DNA of 64,000 nt from Kordiimonadales bacterium. Lineage in GTDB: Bacteria > Pseudomonadota > Alphaproteobacteria > Sphingomonadales > Kordiimonadaceae. A model generated the notes under the pieces. It saw nothing but the letters and a program-made list of their open reading frames with translations, searched no databases and was not told where the DNA came from. The position numbers and the translations under genes are program-made. Positions 47,978 to 58,101 of this stretch are shown here, piece after piece. The stretch's first letter is position 1. The number at the start of each line of letters is the position of its first letter. Location of the stretch: assembly GCA_002401685.1 (NCBI GenBank), contig NVTU01000041.1, positions 19,096 through 83,095 of the forward strand, given 5' to 3'.

Positions 47978-47993
47978 TTGACGTTAACGTCAA
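47978..47993. promoter_or_regulatory. perfect 16-bp palindrome TTGACGTTAACGTCAA, candidate MerR operator
   Basis: Direct reading of 47971-48000; 41 bp upstream of the MerR gene start at 48034. Confidence 0.7.
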
Positions 47994-48033
47994 CGTTAAG
48001 TAGGGTTCGCGTGAAACAAAAAGGTGAAATCCG

Positions 48034-48444
48034 ATGCCGAGAGATGCCGTAATTACCTATTCCATCAAGGAACTTGCCAGTGATTTCATGGTCACAGCGC
48101 GGACACTCCGCCACTATGAAGAGCAAGGTTTACTCTCCCCGGGCCGTCAGGGCCAAAACCGGGTTTACACCATTAAAGACCGGGCGCGCCTTTCTTGGAT
48201 ACTGCGCGGCAAACGCGTTGGCTTCTCCCTAACTGAGATCGGCGACATGCTGGATCTATATAATCTGGGGGACGGCCGGGAAACACAGGTCGCTGTCACC
48301 AAAAAACTATGCCGAGATCGGATCGACGCCCTGCAACGCCAGATGAAAGACATTAAAGATACCATCGAAGAGCTAGAAGGCTTCTGCGAAGAAGTCGACA
48401 GCTTGGTAAAGAAAAAAAATGGTGAATGGATCATCGACGGCTGA
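48034..48444 (+). CDS. MerR family transcriptional regulator (beta-oxidation / LiuR-like)
   Basis: 'YSIKELASDFMVTARTLRHYEEQGLLSPGRQGQNRVYTIKDRARLSWILRGKRVGFSLTEIGDML'. Confidence 0.93.
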   Translation: MPRDAVITYSIKELASDFMVTARTLRHYEEQGLLSPGRQGQNRVYTIKDRARLSWILRGKRVGFSLTEIGDMLDLYNLGDGRETQVAVTKKLCRDRIDALQRQMKDIKDTIEELEGFCEEVDSLVKKKNGEWIIDG

Positions 48445-48554
48445 CGCCCAATTTACCCCCCAAATTTAACCTTTCCTATATAAACCTGCGCTAGGCTGCC
48501 TGGCAAATTCAGACCGACAGCTTCGAGCCGACAGCGAATAAAAGAGAAATATTC

Positions 48555-50348
48555 ATGCCTATTTATAATGCCCCTGTAAAAGAAATGCTGTTTGTGCTGA
48601 ACGAGATGCTCAATCTCAATAAATATTCCAACTTGCCAGGCTATGCGGACGCAACCCCTGACATGGTCGAGGCGATCTTGGAAGAAGGCGCGAAAATTTG
48701 TGAAAACGAGCTAGCGCCGCTTAACCTCAGCGGCGACATTGAAGGCTGCGTTCGGCATGATGATGGCTCGGTCACAACACCGAAGGGTTTCAAGGAAGCA
48801 TACAATAAATATAAAGAAGGCGGCTGGACTGGCCTGAGCCATAACCCGAAATACGGCGGACAGGGCCTACCGCACGTGATCGGCTTCTGTATGCAGGAAA
48901 TGATGTCATCTGCAAACATGGCTTTCACCATGTACCCTGGCCTCTCTGCCGGTGCGATGGCTTCTATTGATCTGGATGCTAGCGACGAACTAAAGCAGAA
49001 ATTCCTACCGAAAATGGTTGCCGGCGACTGGACTGGTACGATGAACCTGACAGAGCCACATTGCGGTACTGATCTCGGCCTGATGCGCACCAAAGCTGAG
49101 CCAAACGACGACGGCAGCCATGCGATCACTGGTACTAAGATATTCATCTCGGCTGGCGAACACGACTTGGCTGACAACATCATCCACCTTGTTCTTGCTC
49201 GCATCACGGGCGCGCCAGAAGGCGTGAAAGGCATTTCGCTGTTTATCGTACCAAAATATCTGGTCAATGAAGACGGCAGCCTCGGCGAACATAACAAACT
49301 GATTTGTGGTTCTATTGAAGAGAAAATGGGTATTCACGCCAATTCAACCTGCACCATGAATTTTGATGGCGCGACAGGCTACTTAGTTGGGACCGAGCAT
49401 AAAGGCCTGCGCGCAATGTTCACGATGATGAACCACGCTCGTACCGGTGTTGCTGTACAAGGCTACGCACAGTCAGAAGTATCATACCAAAACGCTGTTG
49501 CTTACGCCAATGACCGCATTCAGGGTCGTTCCCTTACCGGCGCGAAAAATCCAGATAAAGCTGCTGATACACTGATGGTGCACCCGGACGTGCGCCGCAT
49601 GCTCATGAACGCTAAATCCTTCAACGAAGCGGCCCGAGCTGCTTCCTTGTGGTGTGCGCTATTGATCGATCTTTCCAGCAAAGCCGAAACTGAAGAAGAA
49701 CGCCAGTGGGCAGATGATATTGTTGGCTTGCTAACCCCTGTGATGAAAGGCGTTTTCACTGACCGCGGATACGAATTTGCAACCACGAACCAGCAAGTAT
49801 TCGGTGGCCACGGCTACATTAGCGAGCACGGCATGGGCCAATTCGTACGCGATGCCCGCATTGCCCAGATTTACGAAGGCGCGAACGGTATTCAGGCGCT
49901 TGACCTCGTTGGCCGCAAACTACCTGCAAACGGTGGCCGCGCCATTCAAGCGCTGTTCAAGCATATTGGCAGCTTCATCTCAGACAATAAAGATAACGAG
50001 AAAATGACGCCTTTCACCGGGCCGTTGAGCGCAGCGCTTACTGATCTGCAGGGCGGCACTATGTGGCTGATGCAGAACGCGATGCAAAACCCGGATCACG
50101 CAGGCGCAGCGTCTACGCCTTATATGCACCTGATGGGGCATGTACTTCTAGCGTTCCAGTGGGCACAAATGGCAAAAATATCGCTTGAACAACTGGACGC
50201 GGGCACAACTGACCCTACCTTCTACGAGAACAAGATAATTACGGGCCGTTTTTACATGCGTCACCGTTTGCCGGAAACCAAAGCACTGTTGGCCGAGCTA
50301 CAGGCTGGTGCTGACGACATGATGGCACTTGATGCTGCGAACTTCTAA
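48555..50348 (+). CDS. acyl-CoA dehydrogenase (long form with C-terminal extension)
   Basis: 'LTEPHCGTDLGLMRTKAEPN', 'RTGVAVQGYAQSEVSYQNAVAYANDRIQGRSL', 'QVFGGHGYISEHGMGQFVRDARIAQIYEGANGIQALDLVGRKL'. Confidence 0.96.
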   Translation: MPIYNAPVKEMLFVLNEMLNLNKYSNLPGYADATPDMVEAILEEGAKICENELAPLNLSGDIEGCVRHDDGSVTTPKGFKEAYNKYKEGGWTGLSHNPKYGGQGLPHVIGFCMQEMMSSANMAFTMYPGLSAGAMASIDLDASDELKQKFLPKMVAGDWTGTMNLTEPHCGTDLGLMRTKAEPNDDGSHAITGTKIFISAGEHDLADNIIHLVLARITGAPEGVKGISLFIVPKYLVNEDGSLGEHNKLICGSIEEKMGIHANSTCTMNFDGATGYLVGTEHKGLRAMFTMMNHARTGVAVQGYAQSEVSYQNAVAYANDRIQGRSLTGAKNPDKAADTLMVHPDVRRMLMNAKSFNEAARAASLWCALLIDLSSKAETEEERQWADDIVGLLTPVMKGVFTDRGYEFATTNQQVFGGHGYISEHGMGQFVRDARIAQIYEGANGIQALDLVGRKLPANGGRAIQALFKHIGSFISDNKDNEKMTPFTGPLSAALTDLQGGTMWLMQNAMQNPDHAGAASTPYMHLMGHVLLAFQWAQMAKISLEQLDAGTTDPTFYENKIITGRFYMRHRLPETKALLAELQAGADDMMALDAANF

Positions 50349-50382
50349 AGCGACCAATTTTTACTTCATGAGGACCTAAGAT

Positions 50383-51588
50383 ATGACCGAAGCTTATATT
50401 TATGACGCCGTCCGGACACCGCGCGGCAAGGGCCGCAAGGATGGCTCGCTTCACGAAATTACTCCCGTGCAACTGGCGACCCAGATGTTGGAAGCCGTGC
50501 GTGACCGTAACGACCTCGATACCAGCTATGTTGAAGATGTGATCCTCGGCTGTGTGGCACCGGTTGGTGAACAAGGCTCTGATATTGCCCGTGTTGCGGC
50601 GATCAATGCTGGCTACGCTGAAACAACAGCTGGTTTTCAGATAAACCGTTTCTGTGCCTCAGGCCTAGAAGCTGCAAACATTGCGGCCGCAAAAGTTATG
50701 GCTGGCGAAACTGATATGGCCATCGGCGGCGGTGTAGAAAGCATGTCCCGCATCCCGATGGGGTCTGACGGCGGCGCATGGCCAATGGACCCAAGCGTTG
50801 CCTTCAAAAGCTATTTCGTACCGCAGGGCATCTCAGCAGATTTGATCGCCACAAAATACGGCCACAGCCGCGATGACGTAGATGCCTACTCAGTAGAATC
50901 GCAAAGGCGCGCCAAAGCAGCGTGGGACGATAACCGGTTCGCCAAATCAATCGTACCAGTGAAAGACGTTGTCGGCATGACTGTGCTTGATCACGACGAG
51001 CTGATGCGCCCGGATACAAGCATGCAAACGCTCGGCGCTTTGAAGCCAGCTTTTGTTGATATGGGTGCTTTTGGGTTCGATAACGTGGCCCTGCAGAAAT
51101 ACCCTGAGTTTGAGAAAATAAACCACGTGCACCATGCAGGTAACTCCTCCGGTATTGTGGACGGATCTGCTGCGATCCTGATCGGCAACAAAGAAATTGG
51201 TGAGAAACTAGGCCTTAAGCCGCGCGCTCGCATCCGTTCCATGGCGTCGATCGGTAGCGAGCCAACTATCATGCTGACAGGCCCAAGCTTTGCCGCTGAA
51301 AAAGCCCTGCGCCGCGCAGGCATGAGCAAAAGCGACATCGATGTTTGGGAACTGAACGAAGCCTTCGCCTCTGTTGTGCTGCGCTTCATGGAAGCACTCG
51401 ACATTGACCACAGCGACATCAACGTAAACGGCGGCGCCATCGCGATGGGTCACCCCCTCGGTGCCACTGGCGCGATGATCCTCGGCACTGTTCTTGATGA
51501 GCTTGAGCGTTCCGGCAAAGAAACCGCCCTTGCGACCCTTTGCATCGGTGCTGGTATGGGCACTGCAACAATTATCGAACGCGTTTAA
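50383..51588 (+). CDS. acetyl-CoA C-acyltransferase (thiolase)
   Basis: '[33 protein letters not shown]', '[22 protein letters not shown]', '[23 protein letters not shown]', '[13 protein letters not shown]'. Confidence 0.97.
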   Translation: MTEAYIYDAVRTPRGKGRKDGSLHEITPVQLATQMLEAVRDRNDLDTSYVEDVILGCVAPVGEQGSDIARVAAINAGYAETTAGFQINRFCASGLEAANIAAAKVMAGETDMAIGGGVESMSRIPMGSDGGAWPMDPSVAFKSYFVPQGISADLIATKYGHSRDDVDAYSVESQRRAKAAWDDNRFAKSIVPVKDVVGMTVLDHDELMRPDTSMQTLGALKPAFVDMGAFGFDNVALQKYPEFEKINHVHHAGNSSGIVDGSAAILIGNKEIGEKLGLKPRARIRSMASIGSEPTIMLTGPSFAAEKALRRAGMSKSDIDVWELNEAFASVVLRFMEALDIDHSDINVNGGAIAMGHPLGATGAMILGTVLDELERSGKETALATLCIGAGMGTATIIERV

Positions 51589-51612
51589 ACGCTGAAATCG
51601 GAGAAACAACAA

Positions 51613-53829
51613 ATGACTGATACAATACGTTTTGACGTAGACAGCGACGGCATCGCCCTTCTTACGATCGATCTGCCGAACGCTAGCATGAATGTGTTTA
51701 ATGCCCAGCTGATTGAAGATCTGGACGCCTGCATTGATAAAGTGCTGGCAGACGATGCCATCAAAGGTGCTGTAATCACATCTGGCAAGCCAGCCTTCCT
51801 CGCGGGTGCCGACCTGAATATGCTGGGTGACCAGGCGGGTGCAAAACAAACACCTGAAGAAGCGTTTGAAAGCGCTTTCCGCCTCAATAAAATACTCCGC
51901 AAAATGGAAACAGGCGATAAGAACCGCAAGGTTCTTGCTAAAGAAGGCACCAAGCCTTTTGCTGCAGCAGTGAACGGCCTTGCCCTTGGCGGCGGGTTCG
52001 AACTGGTGCTTGCCTGCCATTACCGGGTGATCTCTGATACTCCTAAAATGCAGCTTGGCTTCCCTGAAGTGCAAGTTGGCTTGCTTCCAGGTGCTGGCGG
52101 CACACAGCGCCTGCCGCGTCTAACCGGCATTCAGGCAGCTGCGCAAGCCATCACAACTGGCAAGCCGTACAACGGCCAAATTGCGCTCGGCATGGGCATT
52201 ATTCAGGAACTTGTCCCTGCAGACCAAGTGATTGCGAAAGCCAAAGAATGGGTTATGAAAAACCCATCAGCTTTGGCTCCGTGGGACAAGAAAGGGTTCA
52301 AATACCCGGGCGGCGCTGGTGCAATGCATCCGGGCAGTGTGCAAACATTTGTGGGCGCCAACGCAATGGCACAAAAGCAAACACAGCATAACTACCCAGC
52401 CGTACAGGCGATCCTATCCTGCTTCTTCGAAGGCGGCGTGGTTGATTTTGATACCGCGATCCGGATTGAGAGCAAATATTTCATGACGCTTCTGGCGAAC
52501 CCGGTTGCTGGCAATATGATCCGCAGCTTGTTCATCAACAAACAGGCCGTTGAAAAAGGCTCGCTGCGCCCAGCTGGTGTTGAGCGCAAAAAAGTAAAAC
52601 GCCTGGGCATGCTCGGTGCTGGCCTTATGGGCGCCGGCGTTGCGTATGTTTCTGCTAAGGTCGGTATGGAAGTTGTGCTTCTGGACCGCGACGCTGCGTC
52701 TGCAGAAAAAGGCAAAGACTATTCTCGCAAGCTTGTTGAAAAAGGCGTTAGCCGCGGCAAGGTTTCAAAGGAAAAAGGCGAGGCGCTGCTTGAGCGTATC
52801 ACCACCACTTCCGACTATGCTGACCTTAAAGACTGTGACCTGATCATCGAAGCCGTGTTTGAAGCGGACGATATCAAGAAATCAGTAACTGAGGCTACCG
52901 AAGCTGTGATCGGCAAAGACATCGTCTTCGCATCGAACACCTCCACGTTGCCAATCTCGGGCCTGGCGAAAAACTTCACACGCCCACATCAGTTTATCGG
53001 CATTCACTTCTTCTCACCGGTTGATAAAATGCCGCTGGTTGAGATCATCATGGGTGAGAAAACCGATGACGCAACGCTTGCACTGGCGCTCGATTACGTA
53101 AGTCAGATCAAGAAAACACCGATCGTTGTTAATGACAGCCGCGGTTTCTATACCAGCCGCTGTTTCGGCACATATGTGGCTGAAGGCTACGCGATGGTAC
53201 AAGAAGGCGTGAAACCGGCTCTGATCGAAAACGCTGGCAAGATGGCAGGCATGCCTGTTGGTCCGCTGGCTGTTGGCGACGAAGTTGCGCTCGACCTTTC
53301 CTATAAAGTGGGCATGGCGACACGCAAGGCACTTGGCGACAAATATGTCTCGAGCCCTGCTGACGGCTTCATTGAGAAAATGGTTGTTGAACTTGAGCGT
53401 TTTGGTCGCAAAAACGGTAAAGGCAACTATACGTACCCGACGGACGGTAGTAAAAAGCACCTGTGGCCTGGCCTAAGTGACCATTTCCCAGTGGCGGCTG
53501 AACAGCCAACAGTAGACGAAGTGAAATCACGCTTCATGGTACGCCAAGCCGTTGAAGCAGCGCGCTGCTTCGAGGAAGGCGTGCTAATCGATGCATCATC
53601 TGGCGATATCGGCGCGATCTTCGGTTGGGGCTTTGCGCCTTTCACCGGCGGACCGTTCAGCTTCATTGATACAATGGGCGTTGCTGAATTTGTTGCTGAA
53701 GCTGACCGTTTGGCACAAGCCTACGGCGTGCGCTTTACACCGCCGCAATTGCTACGCGATATGGCAGCTGCTGGCGAAAGCTTCTACCCAAAAGGCAACA
53801 CACGGGGCCGGATGGCAAAAGCTGCTTAA
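51613..53829 (+). CDS. bifunctional enoyl-CoA hydratase / 3-hydroxyacyl-CoA dehydrogenase
   Basis: Crotonase '[24 protein letters not shown]' plus NAD-binding '[27 protein letters not shown]', '[17 protein letters not shown]'. Confidence 0.96.
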   Translation: MTDTIRFDVDSDGIALLTIDLPNASMNVFNAQLIEDLDACIDKVLADDAIKGAVITSGKPAFLAGADLNMLGDQAGAKQTPEEAFESAFRLNKILRKMETGDKNRKVLAKEGTKPFAAAVNGLALGGGFELVLACHYRVISDTPKMQLGFPEVQVGLLPGAGGTQRLPRLTGIQAAAQAITTGKPYNGQIALGMGIIQELVPADQVIAKAKEWVMKNPSALAPWDKKGFKYPGGAGAMHPGSVQTFVGANAMAQKQTQHNYPAVQAILSCFFEGGVVDFDTAIRIESKYFMTLLANPVAGNMIRSLFINKQAVEKGSLRPAGVERKKVKRLGMLGAGLMGAGVAYVSAKVGMEVVLLDRDAASAEKGKDYSRKLVEKGVSRGKVSKEKGEALLERITTTSDYADLKDCDLIIEAVFEADDIKKSVTEATEAVIGKDIVFASNTSTLPISGLAKNFTRPHQFIGIHFFSPVDKMPLVEIIMGEKTDDATLALALDYVSQIKKTPIVVNDSRGFYTSRCFGTYVAEGYAMVQEGVKPALIENAGKMAGMPVGPLAVGDEVALDLSYKVGMATRKALGDKYVSSPADGFIEKMVVELERFGRKNGKGNYTYPTDGSKKHLWPGLSDHFPVAAEQPTVDEVKSRFMVRQAVEAARCFEEGVLIDASSGDIGAIFGWGFAPFTGGPFSFIDTMGVAEFVAEADRLAQAYGVRFTPPQLLRDMAAAGESFYPKGNTRGRMAKAA

Positions 53830-53854
53830 AAGCACAGCTAACTATACACTAAGA

Positions 53855-53894
53855 AAAAGGGTCGCCGGATGTCTATTCGGGCGGCCCTTTTTTT
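53855..53894 (+). terminator. rho-independent terminator
   Basis: AAAGGGTCGCC-N-GGCGGCCCTTT with following T-run after the beta-oxidation operon. Confidence 0.9.
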
Positions 53895-53926
53895 GTTAGG
53901 CTTCACGGGAAACGAGAGAGACCCCT

Positions 53927-54739
53927 ATGTATTACCGTGAATTCGAGCCGTCCGTGATGCTTCGACCGTTTGTCGAATGCCTCTGGATTTTAGAGCTGGA
54001 CACAGCGGTTTCCGAGATCGAGCGTATTCTACCTGACGGCAAAGCCGAGCTTATCTTGCACTATGAGGGCACCACCGAAGAACTGGATGAGTGCAGTGGC
54101 ACGTGGCACAGGCAAGGCCAGCTGGTGTTCGCAGGACAGCGCAGAAAATGGCTGCAAATAAAACCCTCTGGCAAAAGCGGTATGCTCGGCGTGCGGTTTA
54201 CGCCTATAGGTGCGATGCATGTGCTACGGTCTTCAATGGGCGGAACCGCTGACCAGATACTTGACCTAACTGCTTGGTCAGCGCAGACCAAGGCGTCCCT
54301 GATAGAACGCATATGTGAGGCGCCCTCGCCCGCCGCACGCGTGCTCTGCATGGTCCATTTTCTGGAGCAATTATTGAGCGAGACAGAACCAGATTTACTG
54401 GTGGCCGCAGCTGCTAAACACATAGAAGACGTGGGCGGGAACCATTCTCAAACATCGATGCTGTCTTTTCTGGAGACAACTGAACGTCAGCTGGAACGAC
54501 GTTTTGCAAACACGCTGGGCACCAGCCCCAAACGCTATGCTCGTACCATTCGGTTTCAACGAACTCTCCAGGTACTCGAAAACGCCCGTGCTTCGTCTCT
54601 GACTGACATTGCGCTAAACCACGGTTTTTTTGACCAATCCCACTTCATCCGAGATTTCAAAGAATTTTCCGGCCTGAGCCCCACCGCCTATAGGCGCAGC
54701 ACCCACGCGATGAATGATTTTCTGCACCAGATGGCTTAA
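53927..54739 (+). CDS. AraC family transcriptional regulator
   Basis: 'PSVMLRPFVECLWILE...ILPDGKAELILHY' N-domain; C-terminal HTH 'LERRFANTLGTSPKRYARTIRFQRTLQVLENARASSLTDIALNHGFFDQSHFIRDFKEFSGLSPTAYR'. Confidence 0.93.
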   Translation: MYYREFEPSVMLRPFVECLWILELDTAVSEIERILPDGKAELILHYEGTTEELDECSGTWHRQGQLVFAGQRRKWLQIKPSGKSGMLGVRFTPIGAMHVLRSSMGGTADQILDLTAWSAQTKASLIERICEAPSPAARVLCMVHFLEQLLSETEPDLLVAAAAKHIEDVGGNHSQTSMLSFLETTERQLERRFANTLGTSPKRYARTIRFQRTLQVLENARASSLTDIALNHGFFDQSHFIRDFKEFSGLSPTAYRRSTHAMNDFLHQMA

Positions 54740-54815
54740 CTGTCGGAAATATACAATTCATGGTGCGAAGAACGCTGTAGTGTCACCACAAAAGAGACAT
54801 CTTCAGGAGTACTCC

Positions 54816-55268
54816 ATGCTAAAAATTACCGGCTATGCCTTGCTACTCGCCGCGTTGGCCCATACGGATGCCGTGGCCACCGAATACGACCAGCTTTCCT
54901 TTTTAACCGGCTGCTGGGCAAACACAGAAAACGGCGTAAAAACACAGGAAAACTGGGGCGATGGCATTGGACGAACCATGCTCGGCACCTCCAAAACCAG
55001 TAAAGGCGACAAAACCCGCGCCTTCGAGTTTCTCCGCATCGTCAAGACAGATGCCGGCGCAAACTACATCCCTTACATCAACGGTAAACAAGCCAGCATT
55101 TTTGCCTTAACGGCCTCGTCCTCCACAAGTGCCACCTTCGAGAACAAGCAAAATGATTTCCCGCAAGTGATCAACTACACAGCAATAAATGAAGCCTTAG
55201 AGATCACGCTCTCAGGATCTGGTAAGAAATTCTCCTACAGCCTTCCTTCTGTTGCGTGCGCGGGCTGA
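54816..55268 (+). CDS. DUF6265-like secreted protein
   Basis: Signal peptide; 'DQLSFLTGCWANTENGVKTQENWGDGIGRTMLGTSKTSKGDKTRAFEFLRI'. Confidence 0.75.
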   Translation: MLKITGYALLLAALAHTDAVATEYDQLSFLTGCWANTENGVKTQENWGDGIGRTMLGTSKTSKGDKTRAFEFLRIVKTDAGANYIPYINGKQASIFALTASSSTSATFENKQNDFPQVINYTAINEALEITLSGSGKKFSYSLPSVACAG

Positions 55269-55288
55269 ACAAGAGCCTTTGAAAAACG

Positions 55289-55323
55289 AACCACATTACT
55301 TGCTAAAAGCAAGTAATGTGGTT
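55289..55323. other. perfect 16-bp inverted repeat, 3-nt loop (AACCACATTACTTGCT-AAA-AGCAAGTAATGTGGTT)
   Basis: Direct reading; arms fully complementary; 28 bp upstream of ATG 55352. Confidence 0.9.
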
Positions 55324-55351
55324 ATAGTCGCCTCATATTGCAGGGGGCTTT

Positions 55352-55735
55352 ATGGCGTACGATGAAGAATTAACGGCGATGTTCCGCGAGGCGTTGGACG
55401 GCATTATGGATGTGTCGGAAAAGCGCATGATGGGCGGCATCTGCTTTATGATGAGCGGTAATATGATCGGCGGGGCGGACCGTACCAAAGACGGCGAACG
55501 CCGCTTTATGTTCCGTGTCGGCAAGGATAACGAAGCCGAAGCATTGGCACGGCCGGGCGCGACTATTCTTGAGATGGGCGGAAAACGGCTGGGCGGCATG
55601 GTTTTTGTGGATGAAGAATACTGCGACGAGGCCGCGCTTGCTGACTGGGTGATGCTGGCGCTTTCTTTCGTTAGTACATTGCCACCCAAAGAGCCGAAGA
55701 AAAAGAAGTCTGCTAAAAAGAAGAAAACCGCATGA
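55352..55735 (+). CDS. TfoX/Sxy family N-terminal domain protein
   Basis: 'MFREALDGIMDVSEKRMMGGICFMMSGNMIGG...FRVGKDNEAEALARPGA'; Lys-rich tail. Confidence 0.88.
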   Translation: MAYDEELTAMFREALDGIMDVSEKRMMGGICFMMSGNMIGGADRTKDGERRFMFRVGKDNEAEALARPGATILEMGGKRLGGMVFVDEEYCDEAALADWVMLALSFVSTLPPKEPKKKKSAKKKKTA

Positions 55736-56388
55736 CCAGCTCCACAGCAATTTTCACCGACGAAACAGTCGCCTTCATGCGCGCCCTTGCAGCCAATAAC
55801 AAACGCGATTGGTTCAAAGAAAACAAGTCCACCTACGAACGCGACTATAAAGAGCCCGCTGATTTCTTCGGCGCTGTGATGGCCGAGCAGCTAGAGACAC
55901 TCACCGGCCATACCTACCGAGCGAAAGTATTTCGCATTTACCGGGATGTGCGCTTCGCCAAGGATAAAACACCTTACAACACCCACTTGCATATCAGCTT
56001 TATGCCGGAAGGCGTCGGGGCATCACCCGCGTGGTATTTTGGGCTGGATACCAAAAAGCTCACCTTGGGTGTTGGCAGCTTTGACCTATCCAAAGAACGG
56101 CTGGAACGTGTACGCCAACGCATCCTAGCCAACGAGGGCGAAAAATTCGAAGCCATGCTGAAGGCATTGGAAGCACAAGGCCTACGCATCGGTGACCCTG
56201 CCCTTAAACGCGTACCGCGTGGCTATGATGCCGAGCACCCACGCGCACAACTGCTGCGCCACAAAAGCCTAACCGTTTGGCATGACTTCAACGATACATC
56301 CGCCGCCACAACTGCAAGCACGGTGAACGACTGTATGGACACCTTTAAAACCATGATGCCACTTTTCAACTGGCTGATGGCGCTGTAA
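55732..56388 (+). CDS. DUF2461 domain-containing protein (TIGR02453 family)
   Basis: 'FMRALAANNKRDWFKENKSTYERDYKEPADFFGAVM', 'VFRIYRDVRFAKDKTPYNTHLHISF'; overlaps the upstream gene by ATGA. Confidence 0.93.
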   Translation: MTSSTAIFTDETVAFMRALAANNKRDWFKENKSTYERDYKEPADFFGAVMAEQLETLTGHTYRAKVFRIYRDVRFAKDKTPYNTHLHISFMPEGVGASPAWYFGLDTKKLTLGVGSFDLSKERLERVRQRILANEGEKFEAMLKALEAQGLRIGDPALKRVPRGYDAEHPRAQLLRHKSLTVWHDFNDTSAATTASTVNDCMDTFKTMMPLFNWLMAL

Positions 56389-56653
56389 GAAAACCGGGCA
56401 TCCACTGATCAAACGGGTGATATCTTTCTGGCGCCCACCGCACTGCAGCGCGCTTTTTCACTGGCTCCCGCTGCCTACCGGCAGCTGTCATATTGGTTAT
56501 TTCCCGCAAACATTCATGCCCAAGAAATTACACATATACGCTTGCTGATTAGGCGCAGCGCACGTATCGTCCCGCAGTAGATTGAGCTGCCGTCAGGCAA
56601 ACGCTGCGGTTCTCTCTTCTTGGGCAAAGACAAGGGTTTTGGGGACACAGATT

Positions 56654-57274
56654 ATGACATGGATCAACACCGTATCTTACGAAGATGCGAAAGGCCGCCT
56701 GAAGGCAATTTATGAGCGCATCAAGGGGCCTGACAATAACATCGACAATATTTTAATGTCCCACAGCCTTCGGCCGCATACGCTTGAAGGCCACATGACG
56801 CTCTATAAATATGTGCTGCATCACCCTTCAAACACGCTGCCAAAATGGCTTCTTGAAGTGATCGGTACCTATGTCAGCATGCTGAATGTGTGTGATTATT
56901 GTATTGAGCATCATTTCGCCGGGCTCAAACGCCTGCTTGCGGACGACGTGCGGTCGGCTGCTATCCGCTCGGCGCTGGAAGCTGCGAGCCCGGCTCTTGC
57001 TGCCGCTGAAATGCACCTTGATGCCCAGCATGTGGCAGCGCTTGATTATGCGGCCAAGCTTACCAAAACACCGACAGCCATCACCCCCGTTGATATTGAA
57101 ACATTGCGTACTGCTGGCTTTGATGACGGCGAGATACTGGAGATCAATCAGGTCACGGCTTATTTCGCCTATGCCAACCGCACGGTGCTGGGGCTCGGCG
57201 TCAATAAAGAGGGCGACATTATCGGCCTTTCGCCCGGCAAAGACGATGATCCAGACAACTGGGGCCACGGCTAG
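56654..57274 (+). CDS. carboxymuconolactone decarboxylase / AhpD-like peroxidase-related protein
   Basis: 'LMSHSLRPHTLEGHMTLYKYVLHHPSNTLPKWLLEVIGTYVSMLNVCDYCIEHHFAGLKRL' (CxxC...H). Confidence 0.88.
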   Translation: MTWINTVSYEDAKGRLKAIYERIKGPDNNIDNILMSHSLRPHTLEGHMTLYKYVLHHPSNTLPKWLLEVIGTYVSMLNVCDYCIEHHFAGLKRLLADDVRSAAIRSALEAASPALAAAEMHLDAQHVAALDYAAKLTKTPTAITPVDIETLRTAGFDDGEILEINQVTAYFAYANRTVLGLGVNKEGDIIGLSPGKDDDPDNWGHG

Positions 57275-57930
57275 TGTCTGCAGCACCTGAACAACCAGTT
57301 ACGATTGATCCGTCCATCGCAGCGCTGGGTATGGAAATGCACATCCAGACATTCGACATGGCCATCGAGGTACGCACCACACCGCCTGCCCTGATCGAAT
57401 TGATCGAAGAAGTGTCTGATGACCGCATGCAGGACCTACTCGGCGAAGCAGCCTCCAGCGACCCCGTGATCGCCAAAGTGCGGGCGGCTTTCAAAGCATG
57501 TGGCAAAGACCCGAGCCGCTACCGACCTTCGTCTGAGGCCCTGACCCGCCGGATTATCTCCGGGAAACCGTTATATCATGTGAATAATGTCGTAGATTGC
57601 GGCAACCTGATATCACTGATGACAGGTATTCCCGTAGGCTGTTACGACGCCGCCCGGATTGAGGGCGATTTAACGCTGCGCATCGGCACAGAGGGCGAAA
57701 GCTATGAAGGTATTGGCCGAGGCCCGCTAAACCTTGAGGGGCTGCCTGTGCTCACGGACGCAAACGGCGCCTTTGGTACACCCTTTTCCGACAGCGCCCA
57801 TACGGCAGTAACAGAGACCACGCAGCTGCTGAAATTCATCACATACGGGCTCAACATAACCAACACCCTGACCAGCGACGCCACCCATAATGCCCACAGC
57901 CTGATGAGACGTTTTTGCGCAGAGGGCTGA
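57274..57930 (+). CDS. B3/B4 tRNA-binding-domain protein (PheT editing-domain homolog, stand-alone)
   Basis: 'RYRPSSEALTRRIISGKPLYHVNNVVDCGNLISLMTGIPVGCYDAARI'; GTG start overlaps the upstream stop (TAGTG). Confidence 0.82.
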   Translation: MSAAPEQPVTIDPSIAALGMEMHIQTFDMAIEVRTTPPALIELIEEVSDDRMQDLLGEAASSDPVIAKVRAAFKACGKDPSRYRPSSEALTRRIISGKPLYHVNNVVDCGNLISLMTGIPVGCYDAARIEGDLTLRIGTEGESYEGIGRGPLNLEGLPVLTDANGAFGTPFSDSAHTAVTETTQLLKFITYGLNITNTLTSDATHNAHSLMRRFCAEG

Positions 57931-58101
57931 GTTTCAAACGTACAAGGCTTGCTTTCATAACCATTCTTGAACTTTTAGCATCAAAAAGTGCCAAAAAACT
58001 TGACCGTCGTAGCTAATTTTCTTAACCAACACACCGTAAACTCCCGATCAACCCAACACGCCTCCTTTAGGCACATAAGTCAGGATACAAGCAGCCTGCC
58101 T

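Noticed and set aside
51208-52074. 288-aa minus-strand ORF across thiolase and multifunctional-enzyme genes
   Set aside because: Antisense frame of high-confidence thiolase/crotonase coding sequence; no domain signature.
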